Shown here one piece after another: positions 8,879 through 19,258 of a DNA stretch of 64,000 nt (its first letter is position 1; the number at the start of each line of letters is the position of its first letter). The stretch lies in assembly GCF_001905665.1 (NCBI RefSeq), contig NZ_LIVX01000001.1, positions 806,001 through 870,000 on the forward strand, read 5' to 3'. The translations under genes were made by a program, and so were the position numbers. Source of the stretch: Streptomyces sp. CB02261 (GTDB lineage: Bacteria; Actinomycetota; Actinomycetes; Streptomycetales; Streptomycetaceae). The notes beneath the pieces are model-generated. The model was not told the DNA's origin, made no database searches, and saw only the letters and a list, made by a program, of their open reading frames with translations.

Positions 8879-10807
8879 TTACTTCACGACCGAGAGCGGC
8901 AGCAGCTTCTTGCCCGTCGGACCGATCTGGATGTGGGTGTCCATCTGCGGGCAGACGCCGCAGTCGAAGCACGGGGTCCAGCGGCAGTCCTCGACCTCGG
9001 TCTCGTCAAGGGCGTCCTGCCAGTCCTCCCAGAGCCAGTCCTTGTCGAGACCGGAGTCCAGGTGGTCCCAGGGCAGGACCTCCTCGTAGGTGCGCTCGCG
9101 GGTCGTGTACCAGGCGACGTCGACGCCCACGGACGGCAGCGTCTTCTCGGCGCAGGCCATCCAGCGGTCGTACGAGAAGTGCTCGCGCCAGCCGTCGAAC
9201 CGGCCGCCGTCCTCGTACACCGCGCGGATGACCGCGCCGAGGCGGCGGTCGCCGCGGGAGAGGAGGCCCTCCACGATGCCGGGCTTGCCGTCGTGGTAGC
9301 GGAAGCCGATGGAGCGGCCGTACTTCTTGTCGCCGCGGATCTTGTCGCGGAGCTTCCGCAGGCGCTCGTCGGTCTCCTCGGCGGAGAGCTGCGGGGCCCA
9401 CTGGAAGGGGGTGTGCGGTTTCGGGACGAAGCCGCCGATGGAGACGGTGCAGCGGATGTCGTTCTGGCCGGAGACCTTGCGGCCCTCGGCGATCACGTTC
9501 ATCGCCATGTCGGCGATCTGGAGGACGTCCTCGTCGGTCTCCGTCGGCAGGCCGCACATGAAGTACAGCTTCACCTGGCGCCAGCCGTTGCCGTACGCGG
9601 TGGAGACGGTCCGGATGAGGTCCTCCTCCGAGACCATCTTGTTGATGACCTTGCGCATGCGCTCGGAGCCGCCCTCGGGGGCGAAGGTGAGGCCGGAACG
9701 GCGTCCGTTCCTGGTCAGCTCGTTGGCCAGGTCCACGTTGAAGGCGTCGACGCGGGTGGAGGGCAGGGACAGACCGACCTTGTCCTCCGTGTAGCGGTCC
9801 GCGAGGCCCTTCGCGATCTCACCGATCTCGGAGTGGTCCGCGGAGGACAGCGAGAGGAGGCCGACCTCCTCGAAGCCCGTGGCCTTGAGACCCTTCTCGA
9901 CCATCTCGCCGATGCCGGTGATGCTTCGCTCCCGCACGGGGCGCGTGATCATGCCGGCCTGGCAGAAACGGCAGCCGCGGGTGCAGCCGCGGAAGATCTC
10001 GACGGACATGCGCTCGTGGACGGTCTCCGCGAGCGGCACGAGGGGCTGCTTGGGGTACGGCCACTCGTCGAGGTCCATGACGGTGTGCTTGGAGACCCGC
10101 CACGGCACGCCGGACCTGTTGGGCACGACACGGCCGATGCGGCCGTCCGGCAGGTACTCGACGTCGTAGAAACGCGGGATGTAGACCGAGCCGGTCTTCG
10201 CGAGGCGGAAGAGGACCTCCTCGCGGCCGCCCGGCCTGCCCTCGGCCTTCCAGGCGCGGATGATCTCGGTCATGTCGAGGACGGCCTGCTCGCCGTCGCC
10301 GATGATCGCCGCGTCGATGAAGTCCGCGATCGGCTCGGGGTTGAAGGCGGCGTGGCCGCCCGCGAGCACGATGGGGTGGTCGACGGTCCGGTCCTTCGAC
10401 TCCAGGGGGATGCCGGCGAGGTCCAGGGCGGTGAGCATGTTGGTGTAGCCGAGCTCGGTGGAGAAGCTCAGGCCGAAGACGTCGAAGGCGCCGACGGGCC
10501 GGTGGCTGTCCACGGTGAACTGGGGGACCTTGTGCTCCCGCATCAGCTCCTCGAGGTCCGGCCAGACGCTGTAGGTGCGCTCGGCGAGGACACCCTCCCG
10601 TTCGTTCAGCACCTCGTACAGGATCATGACGCCCTGGTTGGGCAGGCCGACCTCGTACGCGTCCGGGTACATCAGCGCCCAGCGGACGTCGGCGGACTCC
10701 CACGGCTTGACCGTGGAGTTCAGCTCTCCACCGACGTACTGAATCGGCTTCTGCACGTGCGGGAGCAGAGCTTCGAGCTGCGGGAAGACAGACTCGGCAG
10801 CAGACAT
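8879..10807 (-). CDS. TIGR03960-family B12-binding radical SAM protein
   Basis: Predicted [4Fe-4S]/SAM enzyme of unknown substrate. 642 residues from ATG with a GAAGG site 6 bases upstream. The N-terminal third is a cobalamin-binding-like Rossmann domain (VFGLSFSTELGYTNML, LAGGHAAFNPEP, AIIGDGEQ). The radical SAM motif CTRGCRFC gives C275, C279 and C282. The C-terminus carries four more cysteines, C608, C613, C616 and C619, in CRWTPCFDCGVC, which could hold an auxiliary cluster or metal. The family is known from sequence only. Partner TIGR03936 is two genes downstream and RNase E/G follows, an association seen in other bacteria and suggestive of RNA- or translation-related work. Confidence 0.93.
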   Translation of the reverse strand: MSAAESVFPQLEALLPHVQKPIQYVGGELNSTVKPWESADVRWALMYPDAYEVGLPNQGVMILYEVLNEREGVLAERTYSVWPDLEELMREHKVPQFTVDSHRPVGAFDVFGLSFSTELGYTNMLTALDLAGIPLESKDRTVDHPIVLAGGHAAFNPEPIADFIDAAIIGDGEQAVLDMTEIIRAWKAEGRPGGREEVLFRLAKTGSVYIPRFYDVEYLPDGRIGRVVPNRSGVPWRVSKHTVMDLDEWPYPKQPLVPLAETVHERMSVEIFRGCTRGCRFCQAGMITRPVRERSITGIGEMVEKGLKATGFEEVGLLSLSSADHSEIGEIAKGLADRYTEDKVGLSLPSTRVDAFNVDLANELTRNGRRSGLTFAPEGGSERMRKVINKMVSEEDLIRTVSTAYGNGWRQVKLYFMCGLPTETDEDVLQIADMAMNVIAEGRKVSGQNDIRCTVSIGGFVPKPHTPFQWAPQLSAEETDERLRKLRDKIRGDKKYGRSIGFRYHDGKPGIVEGLLSRGDRRLGAVIRAVYEDGGRFDGWREHFSYDRWMACAEKTLPSVGVDVAWYTTRERTYEEVLPWDHLDSGLDKDWLWEDWQDALDETEVEDCRWTPCFDCGVCPQMDTHIQIGPTGKKLLPLSVVK

Positions 10808-10859
10808 CTCGAACCTTCGTGAGCTGGCAGGGGGGCGACTCTCAAGCGTACCCCGGTGC

Positions 10860-12374
10860 TCAGCGGGTCAGAGCCGCCGTGAGCTTCGGGGCCGAGGCGC
10901 GGGCCCAGACCTCGGGGAGTTCCCGCTCGGCCGCCGCGGCGGCGGCCTCCTCGCGTCCGTAGAGAAGTCCCCAGGTGAAGGCCGATTCGCCGAAGCCGTG
11001 GGACTGGAGACCGAGCTCGCGCAGAGCGGCGCGGGCGACGACGGCGTCCTGGTGTTCACCAAGGACGGACTGGACTCCCTTCACGCGTTTCGACAGGCGC
11101 TTGGCGGGCTTGCCGAGGGTGGGGCGGGCCGCGTCGGACGCGTACCGGGCGCGCTTGGCGGCCTTGCGGGCCTCGTGGAGGGCGAGGTCGCGGTCGTGCC
11201 CGGGGGCGAGGGAGAGGGAGTGCTCGACCCGGCCGGCGAGCCGTTCGTGGTCCTTGCGGACGGCGCGGGCGAGGACCTTCCCCGCGTCCCGCCCGGCGGC
11301 CTTGCGCAGGGGCGGGTCGGCGAGGAGCGCGTGGAGGCCGTCGAGGAGGGCGAGGTACCGGGGGGAGTCGAGGGCGGCGAGCGCCTGTCGCCGGGCGTGG
11401 CCGCCGCGGGCGGCGTCCCGGTGGCGCAGCCGGGCCTTGACGGGGCCGAGGACGAGGGTGTCGGGCAGCTCCGTGACGTGGGCGCGGAGCCGCTTGTCGA
11501 GGACTTCCTGGTCGCGGGCGACGCCGAGCTCTCCGGCGAGCCATTTCAGTTCCTCGCCGAGCGCGTCGGTGACATTCCGGTCGAGGACGCGCCGGTACGT
11601 CTTGAAGGCGCTGCGCATCCGGCGGCAGGCGACCCGCAGTTGGTGCACGGCGTCGGGGAGGTCGCGCCGCACGGCCGGGTCGTAGGTGACGATCGCGTCG
11701 GTCTGTTCGCGGACGTAGGCGAGGACGGCGGCTCCGGCGGTGCCGGGCGTGCCGGGGGTGGCCGCCGGCCGGGGGCCCGGGCCGGTCTCGGTGAGTGCCC
11801 TGGCCAGTTTGGAGGCGGAGGCGGAGGGGCGGATGCCGGCTTTCCGGAGCCGCTTCTCGACGGCGTCGAGGACGGCCGGGTCGGTGTCGTCGGCGAGTTC
11901 CACCTCGATCTCGGTCCAGGTGGCCTCCGCGCCCCCCGGCAGCCGTTCGGCGTGGACGGTGTCGACGGACAGTTCGGCGAGGAGGGTGCCGTCCTCGGTG
12001 ACGAGGTGGCGGACGTCCCGCGCGGAGCGGAGCCGGACGACGGGGACCACCTCGTCGCCGCGGACCCTGGACCGCAGCAGCTCCGCCAGCTCACCCGGGA
12101 GGGTGTCGGCCAGCGGCGCCCTGACCTCGTCGCGGATCCCGGAGGTGACGGGGAACTTGACGTGCCAGCCGGCGTCGTCGCCTCCGGTGCGGCGGCGCAG
12201 GGTGAGCGCGTCGGCGGCCAGTCTGAGGTCGGGGGTGTCGTAGTAGACGGCGTCGAGTTCCATGACGCCCCGGTCCACGACCGCGGAGACTCCGGAGACC
12301 CGTGTCAGGTCCGGTACCGGAGTCTCTCCGGTGGCTTCGTACTTCCGCTCGATCTCGCGCTTCGTCTCGGCCAT
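10860..12374 (-). CDS. CYTH and CHAD domain protein
   Basis: Residues 1 to about 190 form a CYTH (triphosphate tunnel) domain, with the EIERKYE motif near the start and the VYYDTPDLRL and LRRRTGG strands. A CHAD domain follows from about 215, with VHQLRVACRRMRSAFKTYRR and a second conserved LHEARKAAKRARY helix. CYTH-CHAD proteins bind or hydrolyse inorganic triphosphate and polyphosphate; CHAD helices bind polyphosphate granules. 504 residues. The gene begins 20 bases after rodA on the same strand, so it may be transcribed from the mre cluster, with no known functional link. Confidence 0.92.
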   Translation of the reverse strand: MAETKREIERKYEATGETPVPDLTRVSGVSAVVDRGVMELDAVYYDTPDLRLAADALTLRRRTGGDDAGWHVKFPVTSGIRDEVRAPLADTLPGELAELLRSRVRGDEVVPVVRLRSARDVRHLVTEDGTLLAELSVDTVHAERLPGGAEATWTEIEVELADDTDPAVLDAVEKRLRKAGIRPSASASKLARALTETGPGPRPAATPGTPGTAGAAVLAYVREQTDAIVTYDPAVRRDLPDAVHQLRVACRRMRSAFKTYRRVLDRNVTDALGEELKWLAGELGVARDQEVLDKRLRAHVTELPDTLVLGPVKARLRHRDAARGGHARRQALAALDSPRYLALLDGLHALLADPPLRKAAGRDAGKVLARAVRKDHERLAGRVEHSLSLAPGHDRDLALHEARKAAKRARYASDAARPTLGKPAKRLSKRVKGVQSVLGEHQDAVVARAALRELGLQSHGFGESAFTWGLLYGREEAAAAAAERELPEVWARASAPKLTAALTR

Positions 12375-12393
12375 ACCTCGAATCTAGCCGCCG

Positions 12394-13593
12394 TCACGCC
12401 GTCATGGGGCGCTGCACCCTGATCGACTGGAGCAGTCCGATCGCCACCCAGACCGCGAACATCGACGAGCCGCCGTAGGAGACGAACGGCAGCGGCAGGC
12501 CCGCGACCGGCATGATGCCGAGGGTCATGCCGATGTTCTCGAAGGACTGGAAGGCGAACCAGGCGATGATGCCGGCCGCGACGATCGTGCCGTAGAGCTC
12601 GGTGGTCTCGCGGGCGATGCGGCAGGCGCGCCAGAGGACGACGCCGAGGAGGACGAGGATGAAGCCGGCGCCGACGAAGCCGAGCTCCTCGCCCGCGACG
12701 GTGAAGATGAAGTCGGTCTGCTGCTCGGGGACGAACTGGCCGGTGGTCTGGTGGCCCTTGAACAGGCCCGCGCCGTAGAGGCCGCCGGAGCCGATCGCGA
12801 TGCGTGCCTGGTTGGTGTTGTAGCCGACGCCCGCCGGGTCGAGCTCGGGGTTGGCGAAGGCGGCGAAGCGGTTGATCTGGTACTCGTCGAGCATGCCGAG
12901 CGCGGTGACGAGGACGGCGCCGCCGATGCCCGCGCCGATCAGGCCGAGGACCCAGCGGTTGGACGCGCCGGAGGCGAGCAGCACGCCGAGCACGATGACG
13001 CCCATGACCATGACCGAGCCGAGGTCGGGCATCAGCATGACGATGCCCATGGGCAGCGCGGCCAGGACGAGGGCCTTGGCGACGGTGCCGTGGTCGGGGT
13101 GGATCTGGTCGCCGGCGTCGACCTTGGAGGCGAGCAGCACCGCCATGACCAGGATGATCGTGATCTTCACGAACTCGCTGGGCTGGAGGGAGAAGCCGCC
13201 GCCGATCACGATCCACGCGTGGGCGCCGTTGATGGTGGCGCCGAGCGGGGTGAGGACGGCGAGGATCAGCACGATCGAGAGGCCGTAGAGCACGGGGACC
13301 GCGCCGCGCAGGGTGCGGTGGCCGAGCCAGATCGTGCCGATCATCAGGACGAGGCCGATGCCGGTGTTGAGCAGGTGGCGGAAGAGGAAGTAGTACGGGT
13401 CGCCCTGGTTGAGCTCGGTGCGGCCCCGGGTGGCGGACCAGACGAGCAGGGCGCCGAGCAGGGAGAGCGTGAGCGCCGAGAGGAGCATCGGCCAGTCGAG
13501 CCGGCGCAGCACGGAGTCCCGGGCGGTGAGCCGTGCGACGGGTCCGCGGTCGGGGGCGTACCGGGAGACGGAGAAGCTCGTGCGGGTCGTCAT
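12394..13593 (-). CDS. rodA: FtsW/RodA/SpoVE glycosyltransferase (Sfr)
   Basis: SEDS-family peptidoglycan polymerase of the lateral-wall/spore-wall machinery. 399 residues with about ten membrane segments. Signature pieces are GGGFSLQPSEFVKI, NQARIAIGSGGLYGAGLFKG and GLPLPFVSYGGSSM. A cytoplasmic N-terminal extension (about 35 residues) precedes the first membrane helix. The start is 4 bases after the stop of the class B PBP, so translation is probably coupled; SEDS and bPBP proteins act as a pair. The homologous gene in S. coelicolor is called sfr. Confidence 0.96.
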   Translation of the reverse strand: MTTRTSFSVSRYAPDRGPVARLTARDSVLRRLDWPMLLSALTLSLLGALLVWSATRGRTELNQGDPYYFLFRHLLNTGIGLVLMIGTIWLGHRTLRGAVPVLYGLSIVLILAVLTPLGATINGAHAWIVIGGGFSLQPSEFVKITIILVMAVLLASKVDAGDQIHPDHGTVAKALVLAALPMGIVMLMPDLGSVMVMGVIVLGVLLASGASNRWVLGLIGAGIGGAVLVTALGMLDEYQINRFAAFANPELDPAGVGYNTNQARIAIGSGGLYGAGLFKGHQTTGQFVPEQQTDFIFTVAGEELGFVGAGFILVLLGVVLWRACRIARETTELYGTIVAAGIIAWFAFQSFENIGMTLGIMPVAGLPLPFVSYGGSSMFAVWVAIGLLQSIRVQRPMTA

Positions 13594-13597
13594 CGTG

Positions 13598-15784
13598 TCA
13601 GTCCCTCAGGTGGGGAGGCGGGCCGGCGAGCGGCGCCGCTCCCCCGTTCTCGGCCGGGTCCACCAGCTGCGACTTCGGGTCGTACGGCTTGATCTCGGGG
13701 GCGTCGATGGTGCCGTCGGCGTTGACCTTGGGCAGGGTCGTCTGCGGCTTCGGCAGCAGGGCCCGCTTGAGGTCCTGGGCGCCGGAGTCGTCGAGGCCGT
13801 AGAGGGCGTCGTAGATGTTGCGCACGGCGGGGCCGGAGGCGCCGGAGCCGGTGCCGCCCTGGGAGATCGTCATGACGATGGTGAAGTCGTCGGTGTAGGT
13901 CGCCAGCCACGAGGTGGTCTGCTTGCCGTACACCTGTGCGGTGCCGGTCTTGGCCCGCATCGGGATCTTGTCCTGGGGCCAGCCGCCGAAGCGCCAGGCG
14001 GCGGTGCCGCCGGGTTCGACGACGGAGCGCAGGCCCTTGTCGAGGTCGCTGATCGTCTGGGCGCCGACCGGGAGCCTGCCGTGGGCCGTGGGCTTGATCT
14101 CACGGATGGACTTGCCGTCCGGGCTGATCACGGCCTTGCCGACGGTGGGGTTGAAGAGGGTGCCGCCGTTGCTGATGGCGGCGTAGGCGGTGGCCATCTG
14201 GATGGGCGTGACGAGGACGTCACCCTGGCCGATGGCGAAGTTGATGCTGTCGTACGCCTTCAGCTGGTTGCCTTCGAGGCAGCTCTCGTAGGCGATCTGC
14301 TCGACGTACGTGCCGCCCTTCTTGCCCTGCTTGCACCAGGAGTCCTTGTTGGCCTCCCAGAAGTTCTGCTTCCACTTGCGGTCGGGGATCCGGCCGGTGA
14401 CCTCGTTGGGCAGGTCGATGCCGGTCTCGGAGCCGAGTCCGAAGTCGCGGGCGGTCGTGTAGAACCAGTCGTGGGCGTCCTTGTGGGGCTTGATCCCGCC
14501 GTCGCGCTGCCACTCCTTGTGGCCGAGGGCGTAGAAGACGGTGTTGCAGGAGAACTTGAGGGCCTCGCCGAGGGTGATGGGGCCGTGCCCCTGGGACTCG
14601 AAGTTGGCGAAGCTGCGGCTGCCGAGGCTGTAGGAGCTGCTGCAGTTGTACTTGTCGTCGAAGTCGTAGCCCGCGCGGACGGCGGCGCTCGCCGACACGA
14701 CCTTGAAGATGGAGCCGGCCGGGGCCTGGCCCTGGATGGCGCGGTTGAGCAGCGGGTAGTTGGACCCCTTGCTGGTCATCGCGGCGTAGTCCTTGGCGGA
14801 GATGCCGCCGACCCAGGCGTTGGGGTCGTAGTCGGGCTGGGAGGCCATCGCGACGACACGGCCGGTCTTGGTCTCCATGACGACGACGGCGCCGGCGTCG
14901 GCCTCGTACTTGCGGCCGGTGATCTTGTCGGTCTCGCCCCGGACGACCTTCATCGCCGCGTTCAGCTCGTACTCGGCGACGGCCTGGACCCGGGCGTCGA
15001 TGCTGGTGACGAGGGTCGAGCCGGCCACTCCCGGGTCGGACTTCGTCTGGCCCATGACGCGGCCGAGGTTGTCGACCTCGTAGCGGGTGACGCCCGCCTT
15101 GCCGCGCAGTTCCTTGTCGTACGTCCGCTCGATGCCGGAGCGGCCGACCTGGTCGGAGCGGAGGAACGGCGAGTCGGTGTCCTTGGCCTTCTCGATCTCC
15201 CCGTCGGTGACGGGCGAGAGGTAGCCGAGCACCTGCGAGGTGCGGGCCTTGGCGGGCGCGGGGTAGCGGCGGACGGCGGTGGGCTCCGCGGTGATGCCGG
15301 GGAAGTCCTCGGAGCTCTCACGGATGGTCAGGGCCTGCTGGGTGGTGGCCTCGTCGGTGACCGGGATCGGCTGGTAGGGCGAACCGTTCCAGCAGGGCTT
15401 CGGGGTCTTGGAGTCGCAGAGCCGGATCTTGTTGATGACGTCTTCGGGCTTCATCTCCAGGACGCCGGCGAGCCGGGTCAGGACGGTCTTGCCCCGGTCC
15501 TTCATCTTCATCAGCTCGGTGCGGGACGCGGAGACCACGAGCCGGGTCTCGTTGTCGGCGAGCGGCACGCCGCGGGCGTCCAGGATGGCGCCGCGCACGG
15601 CGGGCTGGACGACCTGCTGGACGTGGTTGTTCTTCGCCTCGTCCGTGTACTCCTTGCCGTTGCGGATCTGGAGGTACCAGAGCCGGCCCCCCAGGGTCAG
15701 CAGCAGGGAGAAGACGAGGATCTGGATGACGACGAGCCGGATCTGGACCCGGGGGGTCCGCCCAGTCTCGGGGATGTTGCTCAT
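13598..15784 (-). CDS. mrdA: class B penicillin-binding protein 2
   Basis: Peptidoglycan DD-transpeptidase, partner of RodA. 728 residues: one N-terminal membrane anchor (LVVIQILVFSLLLTLGGRL, about 17-35), a PBP dimerisation domain, then the transpeptidase domain. Active-site motifs are SxxK in APAGSIFKV, SxN in FSCN and KTG in RAKTGTAQV. The C-terminus has a short Pro-rich tail. It sits between mreD and rodA, 19 bases after mreD. The S. coelicolor orthologue is needed for normal spore-wall synthesis together with Mre proteins. Confidence 0.97.
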   Translation of the reverse strand: MSNIPETGRTPRVQIRLVVIQILVFSLLLTLGGRLWYLQIRNGKEYTDEAKNNHVQQVVQPAVRGAILDARGVPLADNETRLVVSASRTELMKMKDRGKTVLTRLAGVLEMKPEDVINKIRLCDSKTPKPCWNGSPYQPIPVTDEATTQQALTIRESSEDFPGITAEPTAVRRYPAPAKARTSQVLGYLSPVTDGEIEKAKDTDSPFLRSDQVGRSGIERTYDKELRGKAGVTRYEVDNLGRVMGQTKSDPGVAGSTLVTSIDARVQAVAEYELNAAMKVVRGETDKITGRKYEADAGAVVVMETKTGRVVAMASQPDYDPNAWVGGISAKDYAAMTSKGSNYPLLNRAIQGQAPAGSIFKVVSASAAVRAGYDFDDKYNCSSSYSLGSRSFANFESQGHGPITLGEALKFSCNTVFYALGHKEWQRDGGIKPHKDAHDWFYTTARDFGLGSETGIDLPNEVTGRIPDRKWKQNFWEANKDSWCKQGKKGGTYVEQIAYESCLEGNQLKAYDSINFAIGQGDVLVTPIQMATAYAAISNGGTLFNPTVGKAVISPDGKSIREIKPTAHGRLPVGAQTISDLDKGLRSVVEPGGTAAWRFGGWPQDKIPMRAKTGTAQVYGKQTTSWLATYTDDFTIVMTISQGGTGSGASGPAVRNIYDALYGLDDSGAQDLKRALLPKPQTTLPKVNADGTIDAPEIKPYDPKSQLVDPAENGGAAPLAGPPPHLRD

Positions 15785-15803
15785 ACCGCCGGTGCCCCCT
15801 CGG

Positions 15804-16472
15804 TCACAGTCGCTTGACTCCCTTGATGCGTCCGGCCCGTGAGGCGCGGTTCCGGGCGGCCTTGACGCGCAGGCCGCCGCGCTGGGTGCCGATCCTCAGG
15901 CCGGTGCCGGAGGAGAGCCAGCCGGAGGCGACGTCGGTGCCGCCGCCGCCCCCGGCGTCGGCGAGCGGGTCGTTCTCCGCGCGGCGGGCCAGCGCCATGA
16001 TGAGCGGCACCGTGAACGGCGCGAGGAGCAGGTCGTACACGGCCGCCGTGAACAGCAGGAAGCCCAGGCCGACGTGGCGGGCCGCGGTGTCGCCGACGAG
16101 GGCGCCGACGCCCGCGTACAGGAGGGTGGAGCCGACGGCCGCCGCGACGACGACGGCCATGGGGCCGGACGCGGAGGTCAGCCGGCCGTTCTCCGGGCGG
16201 GCCAGGCCGACGAGGTAGCCGACGACGCAGAGCACGAGGGCGTAGCGGCCGGCGGCGTGGTCGGCGGGCGGGGCCAGGTCGGCGAGGAGGCCGGCGGTGA
16301 AGCCGATGAGCGCGCCGCTGACATGTCCGTAGACGAGGGCGAGGCCGACGACGGTGAGCAGGACCAGGTCGGGGACGGCGCCGGGGAGCTGGAGCCGGGC
16401 GAGGACGGAGACCTGGACGACGAGGGCGACCACGATCAGCGTCGCGGAGAGGAGGATGCGGTTGAACTTCAC
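15804..16472 (-). CDS. mreD: rod shape-determining protein MreD
   Basis: Integral membrane protein of the Mre complex. 222 residues with five to six hydrophobic segments (ILLSATLIVVALVVQVSVLA near the N-terminus, then LVLLTVVGLALVYG and others). The Streptomyces form carries an extra basic, hydrophilic C-terminal tail of about 45 residues compared with E. coli MreD. The GTG start overlaps the mreC TGA in GTGA, a translationally coupled pair. Confidence 0.94.
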   Translation of the reverse strand: MKFNRILLSATLIVVALVVQVSVLARLQLPGAVPDLVLLTVVGLALVYGHVSGALIGFTAGLLADLAPPADHAAGRYALVLCVVGYLVGLARPENGRLTSASGPMAVVVAAAVGSTLLYAGVGALVGDTAARHVGLGFLLFTAAVYDLLLAPFTVPLIMALARRAENDPLADAGGGGGTDVASGWLSSGTGLRIGTQRGGLRVKAARNRASRAGRIKGVKRL

Positions 16473-17479
16473 GGTGTCGCGTCCCCCTGGTCCTGGCCCT
16501 GGTCCTGCTGGTTCTGTCCCTGGTCCGGCTTCTGACCCTGGTTCTGCTGCTCGGCGTTCGGCTGCTGTCCGTCCGGTGGCGGTGGTGTGACCGTGACCGT
16601 GACGGTCGGCGCCGGCTTGGGCTTCTGCGGCAGGACCATGTCGCGCGGGTCGGAGCGGGGGGCCTGGACGACGACGCCGACGATGTCGAGCTTGGTGAAG
16701 CCGACGTACGGGCGGACGTAGACGTTACGGGTGAGGCCGCCGCCCGCCGGGTCGACGCGGACGATCTCGCCGACCGGCACGCCGGGCACGAAGGGCTTGT
16801 CGCCGCTGGAGCCGAAGGTGACGAGCCGGTCGCCGGCCTTCACCTTGGCCTTGCCGTTGAGGAGCTGGACGAGCAGCGGCTGGTCGCCCTGGCCGGTGGC
16901 GAAGCCGAGTTCGTCGGTCTTCTCCATCCGGGTGCCGACGGTGAAGTCGGGGTCGTTGGCGAGGAGGACCGTGGCCGTCGACGGGCCGACGGTGGTGACG
17001 CGGCCGACGAGCCCGGCGCCGTTGAGGACGGTCATGTCCCGCTGGACGCCGTCGCGCGCGCCGATGTCGATGGTGACCGTCCAGGAGAAGCCCTGGGCCG
17101 CTCCTATGGCGATGACCTGGGCGCCCTTGATCCCGTACTGTCCGGCGCCGGCGGTCCTGAGCATGGAGTCGAGCTCGCGCAGCCGGTTGCGGTTGCGGTC
17201 GTCGCTGCCGAGCTCGGCCTTGAGTTCGGCGTTCTCCTTCTCCAGGGCGGCGATCCGGGTGTGCCGCTCGCCGGAGTCCCGGACCGCCCCTATGGCGTTG
17301 CCGACGGGGTCGACGGCGGCCGCCACACCGTTCTCGACCGGGCCGAAGACCGCCGCGGCGGCCTGCCGGGCACCGTCGACGGGTGACTCCTGGCCGCCGC
17401 GGATGTCCACCGTGATCAGTGCGAACGCGATGGCGATCAGCAGCACCAGGAGCAGCCGGCTCTCTCGTGTGTCCCTCAC
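16469..17479 (-). CDS. mreC: rod shape-determining protein MreC
   Basis: Bitopic membrane protein linking MreB to the periplasmic-side wall enzymes. 336 residues: membrane helix LLLVLLIAIAFALITVDI near the N-terminus, a coiled coil about 70-105 (RIAALEKENAELKAELG), then the beta-barrel MreC core. The C-terminal 55 or so residues are low complexity, first Pro/Thr/Val and then Gln/Asp/Gly-rich (NQGQKPDQGQNQQDQGQDQG), a streptomycete feature. GTG start; follows mreB by 60 bases. Confidence 0.95.
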   Translation of the reverse strand: MRDTRESRLLLVLLIAIAFALITVDIRGGQESPVDGARQAAAAVFGPVENGVAAAVDPVGNAIGAVRDSGERHTRIAALEKENAELKAELGSDDRNRNRLRELDSMLRTAGAGQYGIKGAQVIAIGAAQGFSWTVTIDIGARDGVQRDMTVLNGAGLVGRVTTVGPSTATVLLANDPDFTVGTRMEKTDELGFATGQGDQPLLVQLLNGKAKVKAGDRLVTFGSSGDKPFVPGVPVGEIVRVDPAGGGLTRNVYVRPYVGFTKLDIVGVVVQAPRSDPRDMVLPQKPKPAPTVTVTVTPPPPDGQQPNAEQQNQGQKPDQGQNQQDQGQDQGDATP

Positions 17480-17539
17480 GTGCGGCGGCCGTGCCTTTCC
17501 TCGTGGTTCGGTTCTCGGCTGTGCGGTGGTGCGGTGGTG

Positions 17540-18559
<1,020 letters not shown>

Positions 18560-18711
18560 AGAGTTCCCCTTGATTCCCATGGCTGAGGGTGGTGCGGCGT
18601 GGAGTTTTCCATCGTAGTGCCGCCCGCCCGGATACCGCGCGGTGGTCCACCTCTGTACAGGTGACGGCAGGACGCGGCGATCCGTTCCCGCGATCGGCGT
18701 TCATATGCCTG

Positions 18712-18740
18712 GGGGCGACCGAAATTCCTTCGGTCGCCCC
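18712..18740 (-). terminator. terminator after ndk
   Basis: Perfect 11-bp stem (18712-18722 with 18730-18740), 7-base loop, 40 bases after the ndk stop. It separates ndk from the mreB promoter region. Confidence 0.8.
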
Positions 18741-18779
18741 ACAGGGTCCTGCGTTCGGCTGACGCCCGGTCAGCACCGG

Positions 18780-19193
18780 TCAGGCAAGACCGGGGAAGAA
18801 GATCTTCAGCTCGCGGGCGGCGGACTCCTCCGAGTCGGAGGCGTGGATCAGGTTCTCCCGGACGATCGTGCCGAAATCACCCCGAATGGACCCGGGGGCC
18901 GCGGCGATCGGGTCGGTCGGACCGGCCAACTGGCGTACACCCTCGATGACCCGCTCGCCCTCGACGACGAGCGCGACGACGGGACCGGAGGACATGAAGC
19001 CCATCAGCGGCTCGTAGAACGGCTTGCCCTTGTGCTCGCCGTAGTGCTGCTCCAGGGTCTCCTGGTCCAGCTCACGCAGCTCCAGGGCCGCCAGGCTCCA
19101 GCCGGCCTTGCGCTCGATGCGGCCGATGATCTCGCCGACCAGGCCACGGCGGACGGCGTCGGGCTTGAGCAGGACGAGCGTGCGCTGGCTCAC
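18780..19193 (-). CDS. ndk: nucleoside diphosphate kinase
   Basis: Transfers the gamma-phosphate of ATP to NDPs through a phosphohistidine. 137 residues from GTG 19193, which has AAGGAG 7 bases upstream; the open frame continues further but without a site. N-terminus SQRTLVLLKPDAVRRGLVG is canonical, and the catalytic His is H117 in NLIHASDS. Length is typical of bacterial Ndk. It follows the DUF4233 gene with a 65-base gap. Confidence 0.98.
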   Translation of the reverse strand: MSQRTLVLLKPDAVRRGLVGEIIGRIERKAGWSLAALELRELDQETLEQHYGEHKGKPFYEPLMGFMSSGPVVALVVEGERVIEGVRQLAGPTDPIAAAPGSIRGDFGTIVRENLIHASDSEESAARELKIFFPGLA

Positions 19194-19258
19194 GGGGGAA
19201 CTCCTTCGGAAAAGCGGTGTGCGGGACTCCGAGGCTACAGGCCCCGCACGGCCCACGA

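Noticed and set aside
10808..10859. Separate gene or terminator between the CYTH-CHAD gene and the radical SAM gene
   Set aside because: Only 52 bases, holding the GAAGG ribosome site of the radical SAM gene and no hairpin of note.
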